Assembly: GCA_001910725.1 (NCBI GenBank)
Contig: MJGA01000120.1
Span: forward strand, 1-23,945
DNA from: Phanerodontia chrysosporium
Lineage: Eukaryota; Basidiomycota; Agaricomycetes; Polyporales; Phanerochaetaceae
DNA length: 23,945 nucleotides
Direction: 5' to 3'
Within the stretch, counting starts at the first letter, position 1; every line of letters starts with the position of its first letter. Below are positions 1 to 8,764 of the stretch, piece after piece. Position numbers and translations under genes: made by a program. The notes under the pieces are model-generated. The model worked only from the letters and a program-made list of their open reading frames with translations. It was not told where the DNA came from and made no database searches.

Positions 1-149
1 GCGACATTAGGTCGAGATCTTTTGGGTGCCCTAGGCAATTTTCCCCTACCGCTCCCCCATACACCGTTTAAAAAAGTTTATCCCCTCCGATTAAAGCGAG
101 TACGTCGTAGTCGAGCAGCCGCTCACCTGTACACTTGCTAGGCTTGCTT

Positions 150-831
150 TGCAGTGCCGAAAGACGTCGCGAGCGTCTCGCAGAACGACTCCCTCAAGAC
201 CACATCCCCCACGCATCTTCGACCGCCTCCAACGTCGTCGCGAGGCCGGCAACCCCGTCAAGTGGACGGACCGCAAAGTCAAGGCGGTCTCAAGTACGTT
301 CCACGCTCCCGCACGCCCGCCTCGTCCCTCCATCAACTGGACGCCGTCCGGAGGCTCGTGAAGCCGAACAACGCGTAGGCAACCGCATCCGCGAGCAGCG
401 CCAACGGAGGCGCAAGAAGCCCAGGCCGCCGTAGCCGCCTCCTCCTCGAAGCTCAGTTTGGCAGAGCGCCTCAGCGCCGCCCCGACGTACGAGCCCATCG
501 CCCGCAAGCCCGTCGGCATCGACATCCCAAGTACTCCCCCACCGACCTCGTCGGCATCTTCACGCCTAAGCTCGACGCGACCATCAAGCGTCTCAAGGCC
601 GTCGAGGAAGTCGACCTGTTCCACCTCGTCAACAGCGACCACGCGCACGACGTCTGCCAGCTGCTCGAACGCCTTCGACAGATCCGCGCCGAGCTCAGCC
701 GCCTCGCCCCCACACCATGTTTAAGGAGTGGCACCAATACGAGCTAGGTCTCGCTCAGTTGGTGACATTTCGTTTGCGGTTTAAGGCGCAACTTCCGCCG
801 CATCGTGGGAGAATAGACATTGTGTACGGGC
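150..831 (+). pseudogene. Unidentified frameshifted reading frame upstream of gag
   Basis: Protein-like sequence runs across this stretch but switches frame several times. One frame carries FDRLQRRREAGNPVKW near 215-265. The next has an Arg/Glu-rich helix near 355-420 (REAEQRVGNRIREQRQRR). Another frame near 430-525 ends in a segment containing YEPIARKPVGIDIP. Frame 1 from about 529 reads KYSPTDLVGIFTPKLDA and a long helical segment with LLERLRQIRAELSRL. A final segment starts near 718 (MFKEWHQYELGLAQ) and stops at 831. Joined, it would be roughly 220 residues, helical and charged. I recognise no family. It could be an extra ORF of the retrotransposon, an extended Gag N-terminus, or the end of an upstream gene. 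The TTTAAG Phe-Lys codons it shares with the retroelement favour it being part of the element. The minus-strand open frame over 91-648 is taken as its antisense shadow. Confidence 0.4.
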
Positions 832-999
832 TGGATATTTGATTAGTTTATAAAATACATCTCTGTCGCTCTGGATTTCGATTGCTCGAATCCCGCACTT
901 CTTGCGGCGAAACCGAGAACGGCTACGTTCGCGACTTCCACCTCAGCGATCGAGGGAAAATGGCAAGTCTCGTGACGAACAGACCCTGTCGCATCGAGA

Positions 1000-2474
1000 A
1001 TGCCTCCGCGCCCCACGCTCCGCGCTGAGCCCGAGAAACCATTCGAACGCCCTCATTTCGCGCAACGGCTAGAATTGCCCGCGCCTTCGCCACTACTCCG
1101 AATACTCCCGACCGCAGTCCCCCGGACAGCAGCCACCACTCGTCTCCCGAGACATCGCTCGGCTCCGTCCTCTCCGACACGAACCCGCTCCTCTCCGCTC
1201 GATCTCTCTCGCGCTCATCAGGAGCCAAACTCCCCGTCCCCCCAATATGTCGGACACTCCCGGTGGAGCGCCGCCCGGTCCGGCGCCTCCGACCCCGTCT
1301 CTGCTGCCTCCTGCAAATGGCCCAGGCGATGACGCAGCTCACCAACACGGTCAACACTCTGGCCCAGCCATCGGTACAATCACACAACGGTCAACGCACG
1401 GTCAACGCAACAAGGAGCTGCCCTTCGTCGAGAAGCCCGTCCCGTTCAAAGGGAAAGGTTCGGACACGGCCCGTCTCTTCCGCGCCGCCTATCGCATCTA
1501 CGCCGAGGACAGCCGGAGAAATTCGGCAAGCGCGACGTCAACGGCAACCTCCAGCGGGACCCGAACCGGCAAGATCTTGGTAGACGGCCAGAAGTGGATC
1601 GTCGGCGCTCTCTCCTTCATGCAGGACGAAGCGGCGAATGGGCACGGCAGTACATCGAGCAAGCGGCAGACGGCACTCAGATATTCGACGGCTCTCGCGC
1701 ACGTTCTGGGAGGCTTCAAGAACCGGTTCGAGCCCATGGACGAGAAGGCCGAGGCCTCAGCAAGCTGCAAGCTTGTACGCAGGGCAACCGTCGGTTCGCG
1801 GAGTTCTTTGCGGAGTTCCAAGCCCTCGCCGGCCGCACGAAGCTCACCCGGAAGACCTGGCAGCCCGGCTACGGACGAAGTTTAATAAGGACTACCTCGA
1901 GCGGATCTCGTACATGGTCAACCCCGCTACCGGCAAAGGCCCCGAGACGTACGACGAGCTCAAGAACGCGGTTTCGCCGTCGACCGGTCGAAGGACAAGC
2001 TCTCGCAAGACCTCCTGGCACAGCAAGGCAAGACGTCCTCGACTCCGGCTAGCTCGACAGCGCGCGCCTTCCGCGACCCGAACGCGATGGACATCGACGC
2101 CGCCAATATCGACGAGCTGTTTAAGGTCTCACTGGCACGGATCTCAAGCGCCAGTTCGACGCCGTCATGAAGGATCGCTGCAAGGTCTGCGGCTCGAAGT
2201 CCACAAGTCCACGGACCCGTTCACCGCGATTCGGTCTGCAACCACTGCGGCAAGAAGGGTCACTGGTCCCGCGTCTGTCGCGCCCGCCTCGAGGCAAGCC
2301 GAGAACCGCCCCGCTACCGCCGCCGTCCGCGCTCGTCTTCGGATACCTCGTCACAGGACTCTCGTCTCCGCCTCCTCGTCTTCCAGCAGCTCGTCTGACG
2401 ACCAAGCCGCCGCGCTCGCCGCCCTCCGTGATCAGCTGGCTCTGATACAAAAGCAGCTCGGGGGTTTTGCTTAA
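1000..2474 (+). pseudogene. gag: Gag polyprotein of the Ty3/gypsy element (frameshifted)
   Basis: This is the structural protein that forms the retrotransposon particle and packages its RNA. A Ser/Pro-rich N-terminus leads to an ATG at 1247 (MSDTPGGAPPGPAPP). Translation may instead begin near 1000, because coding-like sequence extends upstream. The capsid-like middle is readable in pieces in all three frames: KILVDGQKWIVGALSF near 1570-1615, EWARQYIEQAADGTQIFDG near 1635-1690, FFAEFQALAGRTKLT near 1805-1850 and LERISYMVNPATGKGPETYD near 1900-1960. A CX2CX4HX4C zinc knuckle lies at 2237-2278 (Cys at 2237 and 2246, His at 2261, Cys at 2276). The C-terminus is a serine run followed by a Gln/Leu-rich helix, with a TAA at 2472-2474. 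At least six one-base frame changes separate the pieces. The intact product would be about 450-490 residues. Confidence 0.8.
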
Positions 2475-2576
2475 GGGGCCGGAGTGACGCCGCATCGTCG
2501 GTCCCGTTTCGTCAAGCCCGGATTCAACTCCGGCACCGTCGCTAGAACCACAGGACATTTCTGACGTCATCCGCTC

Positions 2577-5500
2577 ATGTACAATATCAGTGTTAGACCC
2601 TTTCTCAAACCATTATCGTGTACCTGTAAAGCTCACCGACTCAATAAAACTATTCGCACACCTGCAATGATTGACTCCGGTGCGACTTCGCTGTTCATCC
2701 ACGAGGATTTCTGTAAACAGCACAAGATCCTCACGGTACCGCTCAAGAAAGAGATCACACTGTACAACATCGACGGAACTAAGAATGAAGCAGGGTCTAT
2801 CACACGCCGTGCCAGACTCCAGCTCACTGTAGGTTCCTATACGTTTAAGGAGGAGTTTCTCGTCACGAACATTGGTCCAGAGGACGTCATCCTCGGACTT
2901 CCGTGGCTCAAGAAATGGAATCCGAACATCGACTGGGAAACGGGAGACGTCCAGTTTCAGCTCCGCGGCGGAGCTGAGGACACCCCGGTTCTCGCATCCA
3001 TCAGATTGACGCCAACCGCTCCGAACGCGAGAATGGCTTCGAGCAGGCATTGTTGAAGACGCCAAGGACGAAGTCTGGATTCTCGCTGGCTACACTTACT
3101 CGCAAGCGATCGCTGTCGAAGCCAATCGCGAGAAGTACGCCAAGACGTTCGAAGAGCTGGTCCCCAAAGAGTACCACCGACACAAGAAGGTGTTCTCTGA
3201 AGAGGAATCACACCGCCTTCCGAAGCATCAGCCCTGGGATCACGCGATAGATCTCGTTCCGGACGCCCCGGCCTCGATCAAATCGAAGGTTTATCCATGT
3301 CCCCGATCGAGAATGAAGAACTACAGCGGTTCATCGACGACGCACTTGCCAAGGCTATATTGTCCCAGCAAGTCTCCGATCGCTTCCCCTGTCTTCTTCA
3401 TCAAGAAAAAGGACGGCAAGCTCCGATTCATTCAAGACTACCGCAAGCTCAACGACATCACTGTGAAGAATCGGTACCCCTCCGCTCGCCTCCGATATCA
3501 TCGGAAACTCCAGGGCGCTAAGATCTTCACCAAGTTCGATGTCCGTTGGGCTACAACAACGTCCGGATTAAGGAAGGTGACGAGTGGAAAGCCGCCTTCG
3601 TCACCAACCGCGGCCTCTTCGAGCCAGAGTCATGTACTTCGGCCTGTGCAACAGCCCTGCCACGTTCCAGCCCTCATGAACCACATCTTCGCCGACCTCA
3701 TCGCTGAGAGCAAGGTCGCAGTTTACCTCGACGACATTCTCATCTGGTCAAACGATCTCGCTTCGCATCGGAAGATTGTTCACGAAGTCCTGGCACGCCT
3801 CGCCAAATACGATCTGTACCTTCGGCCCGAAAAGTGCGAATTCGAGCGCTCAGAGATCGAATATCTTGGCTCCTCATCAGCGAAGGACAAGTCGGCATGG
3901 ACCCCGGCAAGGTTAAGGCAGTAGCCGAGTGGCCGACCCCGAAGAACCTCAAAGACGTACGAGGCTTTGTCGGGTTCGCCAACTTCTATCGCCGTTTCAT
4001 CAAAGACTTCTCAAAGATCTGCCACCCGCTGCACGATCTGACGAAGAAGGATACTCCGTTTAATTGGGGTCCGCACAGGCAGAAGCCTTCGAGACGCTCA
4101 AGCGCGCTTTTACGACTCAGCCCGTGCTCGCCATGTGGAGCATTGATCGGCCAACTCGCGTCGAGACCGATGCTTCTGGCTACGCCACCGGAGGAGTCAT
4201 AGCCCAACGCAACCCTGAAGATGGTCTCTGGCATCCAATCGCGTATCGCTCACAGACCATGAGCCCGCCGAGCGGAACTACGAGATCTGGGACCGTGAGA
4301 TGCTTGCAATCATCGAAGCTCTCAAGGACTGGCGCCAGTTCCTCGAAGGTCTCCCGGAGCCTTTTGAGATCTGGACCGATCATCAGAATCTCCAGTACTG
4401 GAAGACTGCGCAGAATCTCACGCGCGACAAGCCCGGTGGCCTCCTACCTCGCCGAATATGACTTCCGCATCATCCACCGCCCGGCAAGACCCATCTCCTC
4501 GCTGATCCGCTCTTCCGGCCTCCTCGCTGCATGTCTCCGATGAAGAAGACAATCGCTCGCAGGTAGTATTGAAGCCAGAGCTGTTTAAGATAGCCGCCAC
4601 GGCAGCCTTCGCAAACCCTCCCCCTCGAGAAGCGCATTCGCGACTGCTCCGAAAAGGAAAAGGAAGTCGCAGACGCTCTGCAGGTTCTCCGGACCAAGGG
4701 CCCGCAAGCTGCGCAACGGTGTCCTCGAATGGGAAGAAGACAACGGCCTTCTGTACTACCATGGGAAAGTCTATGTCCGAACAGTGCCGCGCTGCGCAAC
4801 GACGTCATCAAGTCTTGCCACGACGCGCCAACTGCCGGACACCCTGGGAAACAACCACCCTCGAGTTGGTCTCTCGGTACTATTGGTGGCCGCGCATCTC
4901 CGCCGACGTTAGCCGCTACGTGCTCGGCTGCGATCAATGCAACGGTACAAGTCCGCCCCGCATCCGAAAGCCACCCTACAGCCCCACGATGTCCCTTCAG
5001 GGCCTGGGAACACGTCGGCGTGGATCTCATCACGCAGCTCCCACGCGACGCCAAGACCAAGAAGGACTCGATCGCGGTCTACGTGGACCACTATCGGATC
5101 AGTGCCACCTTGTGCCGGTCGACTCGACGATCACCGCTGCCGGCATGGGCGACGTCCACTACACGGACATCTTCCGCCTCCACGGCCTCCCACGCAAGAT
5201 CTTCTCGATCGTGGACCCCAGTTTGCAGCCCAGTACATGCGAGCGCTGTACAAGCGCCTCGGCATCGCTACCGGTCTCACCACGGCTATCACCCGAAGGC
5301 AACGGCAAGGTCGAGCGCAAGAACCAGGAAGTCGAGAAATTCCTGCGTCTCTTCGTCTCCCAGCGCCAAGATGACTGGGTCGATTGGCTCCCGATGGCCG
5401 AGTTCACCCTGAACTCACACGTGTCTAGTGCTACCGAGCGCACCGCCCTTCGAGATTGTTTACGGCTACACACCGGACTTCACGATCCCGGCCGGCAAAC

Positions 5501-6183
5501 ACACCAAGTTCCGCCCTCGACGAGCGCCTAGACCGCATGGCTCACGTTCGCAAAGAGGCCGAAGCTGCCCTGCGCCTAACCAAAGCCCCATGAAAGAAGA
5601 GACGAGGCCGCGAAGAAACGCGCCCATCCTTCAAGTCGGCGATCAGGTTTGGCTCAGCACGAAGGACCTCAGCATCGATCAGCCCTCCCCAAGCTCGGCC
5701 CCCGCAGCTGGGTCCGTTTAAGGTTCTGGAAAAGATCGGCGATCTGGACTATCGGCTCGAGCTCCCGAGCTGGCTGAAAATCCACCCGGTTTTCCATGTC
5801 AACCGCCTCAGCCCGTGGCACGATCAGGGCGTGAGAAGCCCCTGCCTCCCAAACCTGTCAAGGTTGCCGGCGAAGAAGAATACGTCGTCGAGAAGTCCTC
5901 GACAGCCGCATATACCGCCGCCAACTGCAGTACAAGGTCCGCTGGAAAGGCTACGGCCAAGCCGGCGACACGTGGGAAAAGGCAGACAACCTCAAGCACG
6001 CCAAGGCCCTGGTCAACAAATTCCATCGCGAAAATCCGGAAGCGCCCCGCAAGCTCGCTGCCACCGCCTTCGAAGCCCTGCCGCCTCTTTTCGCCCGTTC
6101 GTCACCGAAGTCGACGTCTCTCTCCTTCTGCCTCCGATCGCGCTAAGGCCGATCTCGATTGGGAGGAGGGGCGCCACATCTGA
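2577..6183 (+). pseudogene. pol: Pol polyprotein: protease, reverse transcriptase, RNase H, integrase, chromodomain (frameshifted)
   Basis: Pol copies the element RNA into DNA and inserts it into the genome. The retropepsin has its DSGAT active site at 2673-2687 and a downstream ILGLPWL flap/C-terminal motif. The RT has FIKKKDGKLRFIQDYRKLN near 3400-3455 and the catalytic YLDD at 3724-3735. The thumb follows (VRGFVGFANFYRRFIKDFSK), then RNase H with VETDASGYATGGVI (4161-4202) and [10 protein letters not shown] near 4372. The integrase shows an HHCC zinc site (His at 4819 and 4840, Cys at 4929 and 4938), a core with Asp in GVDLITQLPRD near 5020, DRGPQF-like Asp near 5212 and Glu in VERKNQEVEKF near 5311. 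A chromodomain lies at about 5875-6035. Gag ends with a stop 102 nt upstream, so pol is a separate ORF or is reached by recoding. More than ten one-base breaks interrupt it, most at short G or C runs. Confidence 0.9.
5875..6040 (+). other. Chromodomain at the integrase C-terminus
   Basis: After the GPFKV...HPVFHVNRLSPW motif of the integrase C-terminal domain (5711-5818), the sequence reads EEYVVEK in one frame. It then continues in the next frame from 5895 as VLDSRIYRRQLQYKVRWKGY, followed by DTWEKADNLKHAKALVNKFH. The aromatic residues expected of a chromodomain cage (Tyr at the start, Trp in RWKGY, Trp in DTWE) are all present. In chromoviruses this domain reads histone methylation and steers integration to particular chromatin. 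Whether this copy targets heterochromatin cannot be seen here. The single frame break at about 5893-5897 would close if the G before TCCTC were doubled. Confidence 0.85.
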
Positions 6184-6208
6184 CGACCTCGCGAGGACGC
6201 TCGGTTTT

Positions 6209-6221
6209 AGGAGGGGGGTAA
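6209..6221 (+). other. Polypurine tract priming plus-strand DNA synthesis
   Basis: A purine run (AGGAGGGGGGTAA) lies immediately before the LTR start at TGTCACGG (6222), where Ty3/gypsy elements place the plus-strand primer. This fixes the 5' boundary of the 3' LTR. Confidence 0.8.
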
Positions 6222-6525
6222 TGTCACGGATGTGACGGTGCTGCCCTATTTTTCGCCGATTTTTGGCTATTTTCCTCGATTAATCCAACGGGCGAGCAGC
6301 CCTCGCGCCGTCTGGAGTCCTAGCCGCCCAACTCAGCGCCTGGCCACTCAGCGCCAGCGCCCTGATGGCGCATCACCCCTAGACGCCAGCGCATCCCGCT
6401 GCGCGCTCAGACACTGCCCGGATCACCGGTCTGCCTTGCAACCGGTTCCCCGGATCGCCGAGGAGGCACTGTCATCCCTGATGACTCCCTCGCCGAGACA
6501 CGCCGAGCTGATCAGCCTGATGACA

Positions 6526-6623
6526 CAGCCTCGGCCCGACGCAGCCTCGAGACACTGCCAGCTGACACAGCCTCGTGACATAGCCCCGCACAGCCTCGCC
6601 GCGCAGCCCGCGTCGCAGCCTCG
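6526..6623 (+). repeat. Five dispersed copies of CAGCCTCG in the LTR U3 region
   Basis: The octamer CAGCCTCG begins at 6526, 6542, 6568, 6591 and 6616, with spacings of 16, 26, 23 and 25 nt. Copies 1 and 3 share a longer context, TGACACAGCCTCG. The array ends about 60 bp upstream of the TATA box, where U3 enhancer repeats usually sit. A regulatory role is inference; degenerate tandem duplication alone would also explain it. Confidence 0.6.
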
Positions 6624-6684
6624 CTGGCTATGCAAGCACTGCCCATCAGCTTAGTAATCGTATCAGCCTGCCCTAGATCTGTAG

Positions 6685-6691
6685 TATATAA
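6685..6691 (+). promoter_or_regulatory. TATA box of the LTR promoter
   Basis: TATATAAGGG is the only strong TATA motif in the LTR. It lies about 460 bp from the LTR start, leaving roughly 80-90 bp for R plus U5. This is the expected layout for a compact fungal Ty3/gypsy LTR. Confidence 0.6.
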
Positions 6692-6726
6692 GGGTAGCCC
6701 CTCGCTCCTGTCCGTCATCTCGACCT

Positions 6727-6801
6727 CTTGGTCAATACGGACAGGTAAGCCCTGCTTGTATTGTAGTTACAACACTAATGATTCTTGGTCAATACGGACA
6801 G
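6727..6801 (+). repeat. 18-bp direct repeat 57 bp apart at the LTR right end, with intron-like spacer
   Basis: CTTGGTCAATACGGACAG occurs at 6727-6744 and again, identical, at 6784-6801. The segment 6745-6801 begins GTAAGC, contains CTAAT (a branch-point-like motif) 25 nt before its end, and ends ACAG. It therefore has the form and length of the short introns of this genome, with its last 18 bases repeating the last 18 bases before it. Just upstream, CCTGTCCGT (6707-6715) is the exact reverse complement of ACGGACAGG (6737-6745). Confidence 0.75.
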
Positions 6802-7526
6802 CTGAATAAGTTGTGCGTCGCTGCGTGACTCGCTCCGCGCCTCGTCGTCGTCCTCCCCATCTGCCCTCCCTGTGCGGCGTTGAGCCCTTGCTCCGCAACA
6901 GGAAACCACGGGTTAGCACGTTCCACACCGCTCTCGATTGAGCCAGGGGCTATCCTTTTACATTCGCAGCGATGGAGGAGAGCGATAGAAGAACCGATTC
7001 ACACTGGGTGCTGCGCTTCACGGTCTTCGGGGTCTGTCACCCACCCTATCGTCGGGGCCCGAGAATGCGTAGCCAATCCAATGTTGGAGTCTCATGCATC
7101 ATGCATCATGCCTCAGGCCTCAGAGCCAACAGGCGAGCTCGCTCGACTTAGCTCGCAACAGCCAAGATATAAGCTGACCAGGCCACTGCTAGGCTCTTAC
7201 GCCATGAATATCGTGGGCAGGTGAATCGGCAAGTCGTGCAAAGGTCCATTTAATGTTTTACCCCTAGTGATGTTGCAGGACACGCAACACAGATGTCGTG
7301 TGGGTAACATGCTCCTATCCCGGTCTCCCTTTAGACTTATATCTGCGCGACGGCTACACTCTAGCGTCCCAATTACAACAACATGTGTCCACTGATGAAC
7401 CACCAACGGAGGCCAGTTTCAAAGGCAACCGACCTTGGTGAACCAACTGTCAGCCACTCTGCATATCTTCCTCCGTGCCGGGCATAACGTACTCCTCAAC
7501 GATATCACCAAGTTTTCGCTCTAACA
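6801..7526. other. Intergenic region between the LTR and the F-box gene
   Basis: I see no convincing gene here. The open frame at 6880-7224 lacks codon bias, family motifs or splice structure. The stretch holds a short imperfect 7-bp tandem repeat at 7092-7127 (TCATGCA twice, then TCATGCC, TCAGGCC and TCAGAGCC). The last few hundred bases must include the F-box promoter, but no clear TATA box stands out. Confidence 0.5.
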
Positions 7527-8764
7527 ATGATCGCCATCCCACAACACACGACTTTCGACATCATCGACCACCTTGCAGACGACCCCGCCACGCTGCGCAC
7601 TTGCGCGCTCGTATCGCTTGCCTGGCTCGCGCGAAGCCGCGCCCACGCCTTCCACACGCTCACGTTCACCCGCTCTGCGCAGCTGCACGCCTTCCTCGCG
7701 CTCCTCGTACCCGGCGTGCACTCCTTCCGCTATAGCGTACGCAACCTGAGGTTCGCCGCGGGTGCGGAGTCTGCGACACCCCGCCTCGTGCTCTGCGCAC
7801 ACGCTCTCGCCACCATCGCCGGCGCACTGCCGACGCTCTCCGCTTTAACACTCGAGTACGTCAACTGGGCGGACACGCCCGAGACCCAAATGTCGGGTAC
7901 AGCGGCGCTGCCGCGCCTCCGTACGCTGCGGCTCTTCGCGGTGGGTACCTCCACTGGGGCCCCCTGGCTCCGGACAGCTCGCCACGCTCCTGCGTCTCTT
8001 TGCCGGCGTCGACGCGCTCGATCTTACCTGGAGCATGACGCGCCCCTTGCTGAGCGCGTCGCGTGTGCCAAGGCCCCTGCGCTTCCGCCGCTCCGGGAGC
8101 TGGCGCTCTGCGGGTTCTCTTGAACCCGCATTTTGTTCGCTGGCTCGCGAGCTCCGGTGCATGCGACAACCTCCAGGCTCTCACCATATATGTCACGGAC
8201 CCCATCACGCTCATTGCCCTCGGCGGCCTCCTGCGCGAGCATGGCGCACGCTCAAGCTGCTCGCTGTGTACCTACACCATCCTGGGCTGGATGCCATAGA
8301 CCGTAAGTCAGTCTTACCAGGCTCTTGTCATGTTACAAACCATACTTGTCTCCGCAGAGAACGTCCTTGCGAACACACTCCAGTTGGCCAACTGCACCTC
8401 GCTGCAACTGCTCAAATTCTGGACTATCGTCGACAGCGGCCCCTCGACGCTGTCCTGGCACTGGACATGGGCCTCACGATGCTGCACGCCCTCCCGCGGC
8501 GCACGCTCCGCAAGGTTGAGGTCGCGGTCGGGCCGGGACGCGACCTTGCCGTCGGCGGGTCGCCCTCGTCAAGTCCGTGCCTTGGCTCGAACTGCAGAGA
8601 GCTATGCAGGCATTCCGCGCCTGGTAGAGGTCGACATCCTCAACCCAGAGGTGGAAGGCGGTCAGTCGCGGAGGGAGACTCGGCTGGGACGCATGACGCT
8701 TCGCGCAAAGAACCGACGTGGGTTTGCGCCCCCAGACGTAGCGTCTATGCTCGAAGTTGTCTAG
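7527..8764 (+). pseudogene. F-box domain protein, frameshifted (broken, or sequence errors)
   Basis: The N-terminus, FDIIDHLADDPATLRTCALV followed by SLAWLARSRAHAF, matches the F-box pattern of basidiomycete proteins that link substrates to SCF ubiquitin ligases. The rest is Leu-rich (LPTLSALTLEYVNW, LPRLRTLRLFAVG, LRTLKLLAVYLHHPGLDA), as in fungal F-box proteins with irregular leucine-rich repeats. One intron fits at about 8302-8356 (GTAAGT to CCGCAG). The reading frame shifts at least four times: near 7960, 8118-8122 (TTCTCTTGAACC), around 8250 and near 8443 (GGCCCCTCGACG). Most are closed by one extra C or G. The last segment reads VEVDILNPEVEGG and later FAPPDVASMLEVV, with a stop at 8762-8764. 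Start chosen: the ATG at 7527, just before the F-box. Such proteins are numerous and fast-evolving, so real decay remains possible. Confidence 0.75.

Larger units (their letters stand above)
1..6800 (+). mobile_element. Ty3/gypsy LTR retrotransposon with chromodomain (chromovirus), 5' end outside window
   Basis: The order seen on the + strand is leader ORF, gag with zinc knuckle, aspartic protease, reverse transcriptase, RNase H, integrase, chromodomain, polypurine tract and LTR. Integrase downstream of RNase H defines Ty3/gypsy, and a chromodomain after the integrase defines the chromoviruses, which in fungi include the Tf1/sushi group. No copy of the 3' LTR sequence occurs in the first 1000 bases, so the 5' LTR lies upstream of the window or is lost, and the left boundary here is simply the window edge. 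The coding part is broken by at least a dozen one-base frameshifts but has very few nonsense changes, and catalytic motifs survive in the correct order. That fits a young element carrying sequence errors better than an old relic. The element ends about 0.7 kb before the F-box gene and does not interrupt a visible host gene. Confidence 0.93.
6222..6800 (+). repeat. 3' long terminal repeat
   Basis: The LTR starts TGTCACGGATGTGAC just after the polypurine tract. The first bases include the inverted pair GTCAC/GTGAC (6223-6227 and 6232-6236). A TATA box (TATATAA) lies at 6685-6691, putting a likely transcription start near 6710-6720. U3 contains five copies of CAGCCTCG between 6526 and 6623. The right end is uncertain. 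TGTC...GACA symmetry gives 6800 (579 bp) or 6743, and TGT...ACA gives 6774. I chose 6800 because the 18-bp sequence ending the shorter version is repeated exactly at 6784-6801. No target-site duplication can be called without the 5' LTR. Confidence 0.7.

Noticed and set aside
91..648. A 185-codon minus-strand open frame
   Set aside because: It is antisense to coding-like + strand sequence with clear codon bias and has no motif of its own; long antisense frames are common in GC-rich coding DNA.
1..970. A 5' LTR for the retrotransposon
   Set aside because: None of the recognisable LTR elements (TGTCACGG start, TATATAAGGG, the 18-bp terminal repeat, CAGCCTCG copies) occur here, so the 5' LTR is not in the window.
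1000..6183. Repeat-induced point mutation (RIP) as the cause of the broken gag and pol
   Set aside because: RIP would give many C-to-T changes and stop codons. The breaks are one-base frame shifts, CpA and CpG sites remain plentiful, and catalytic motifs are intact.
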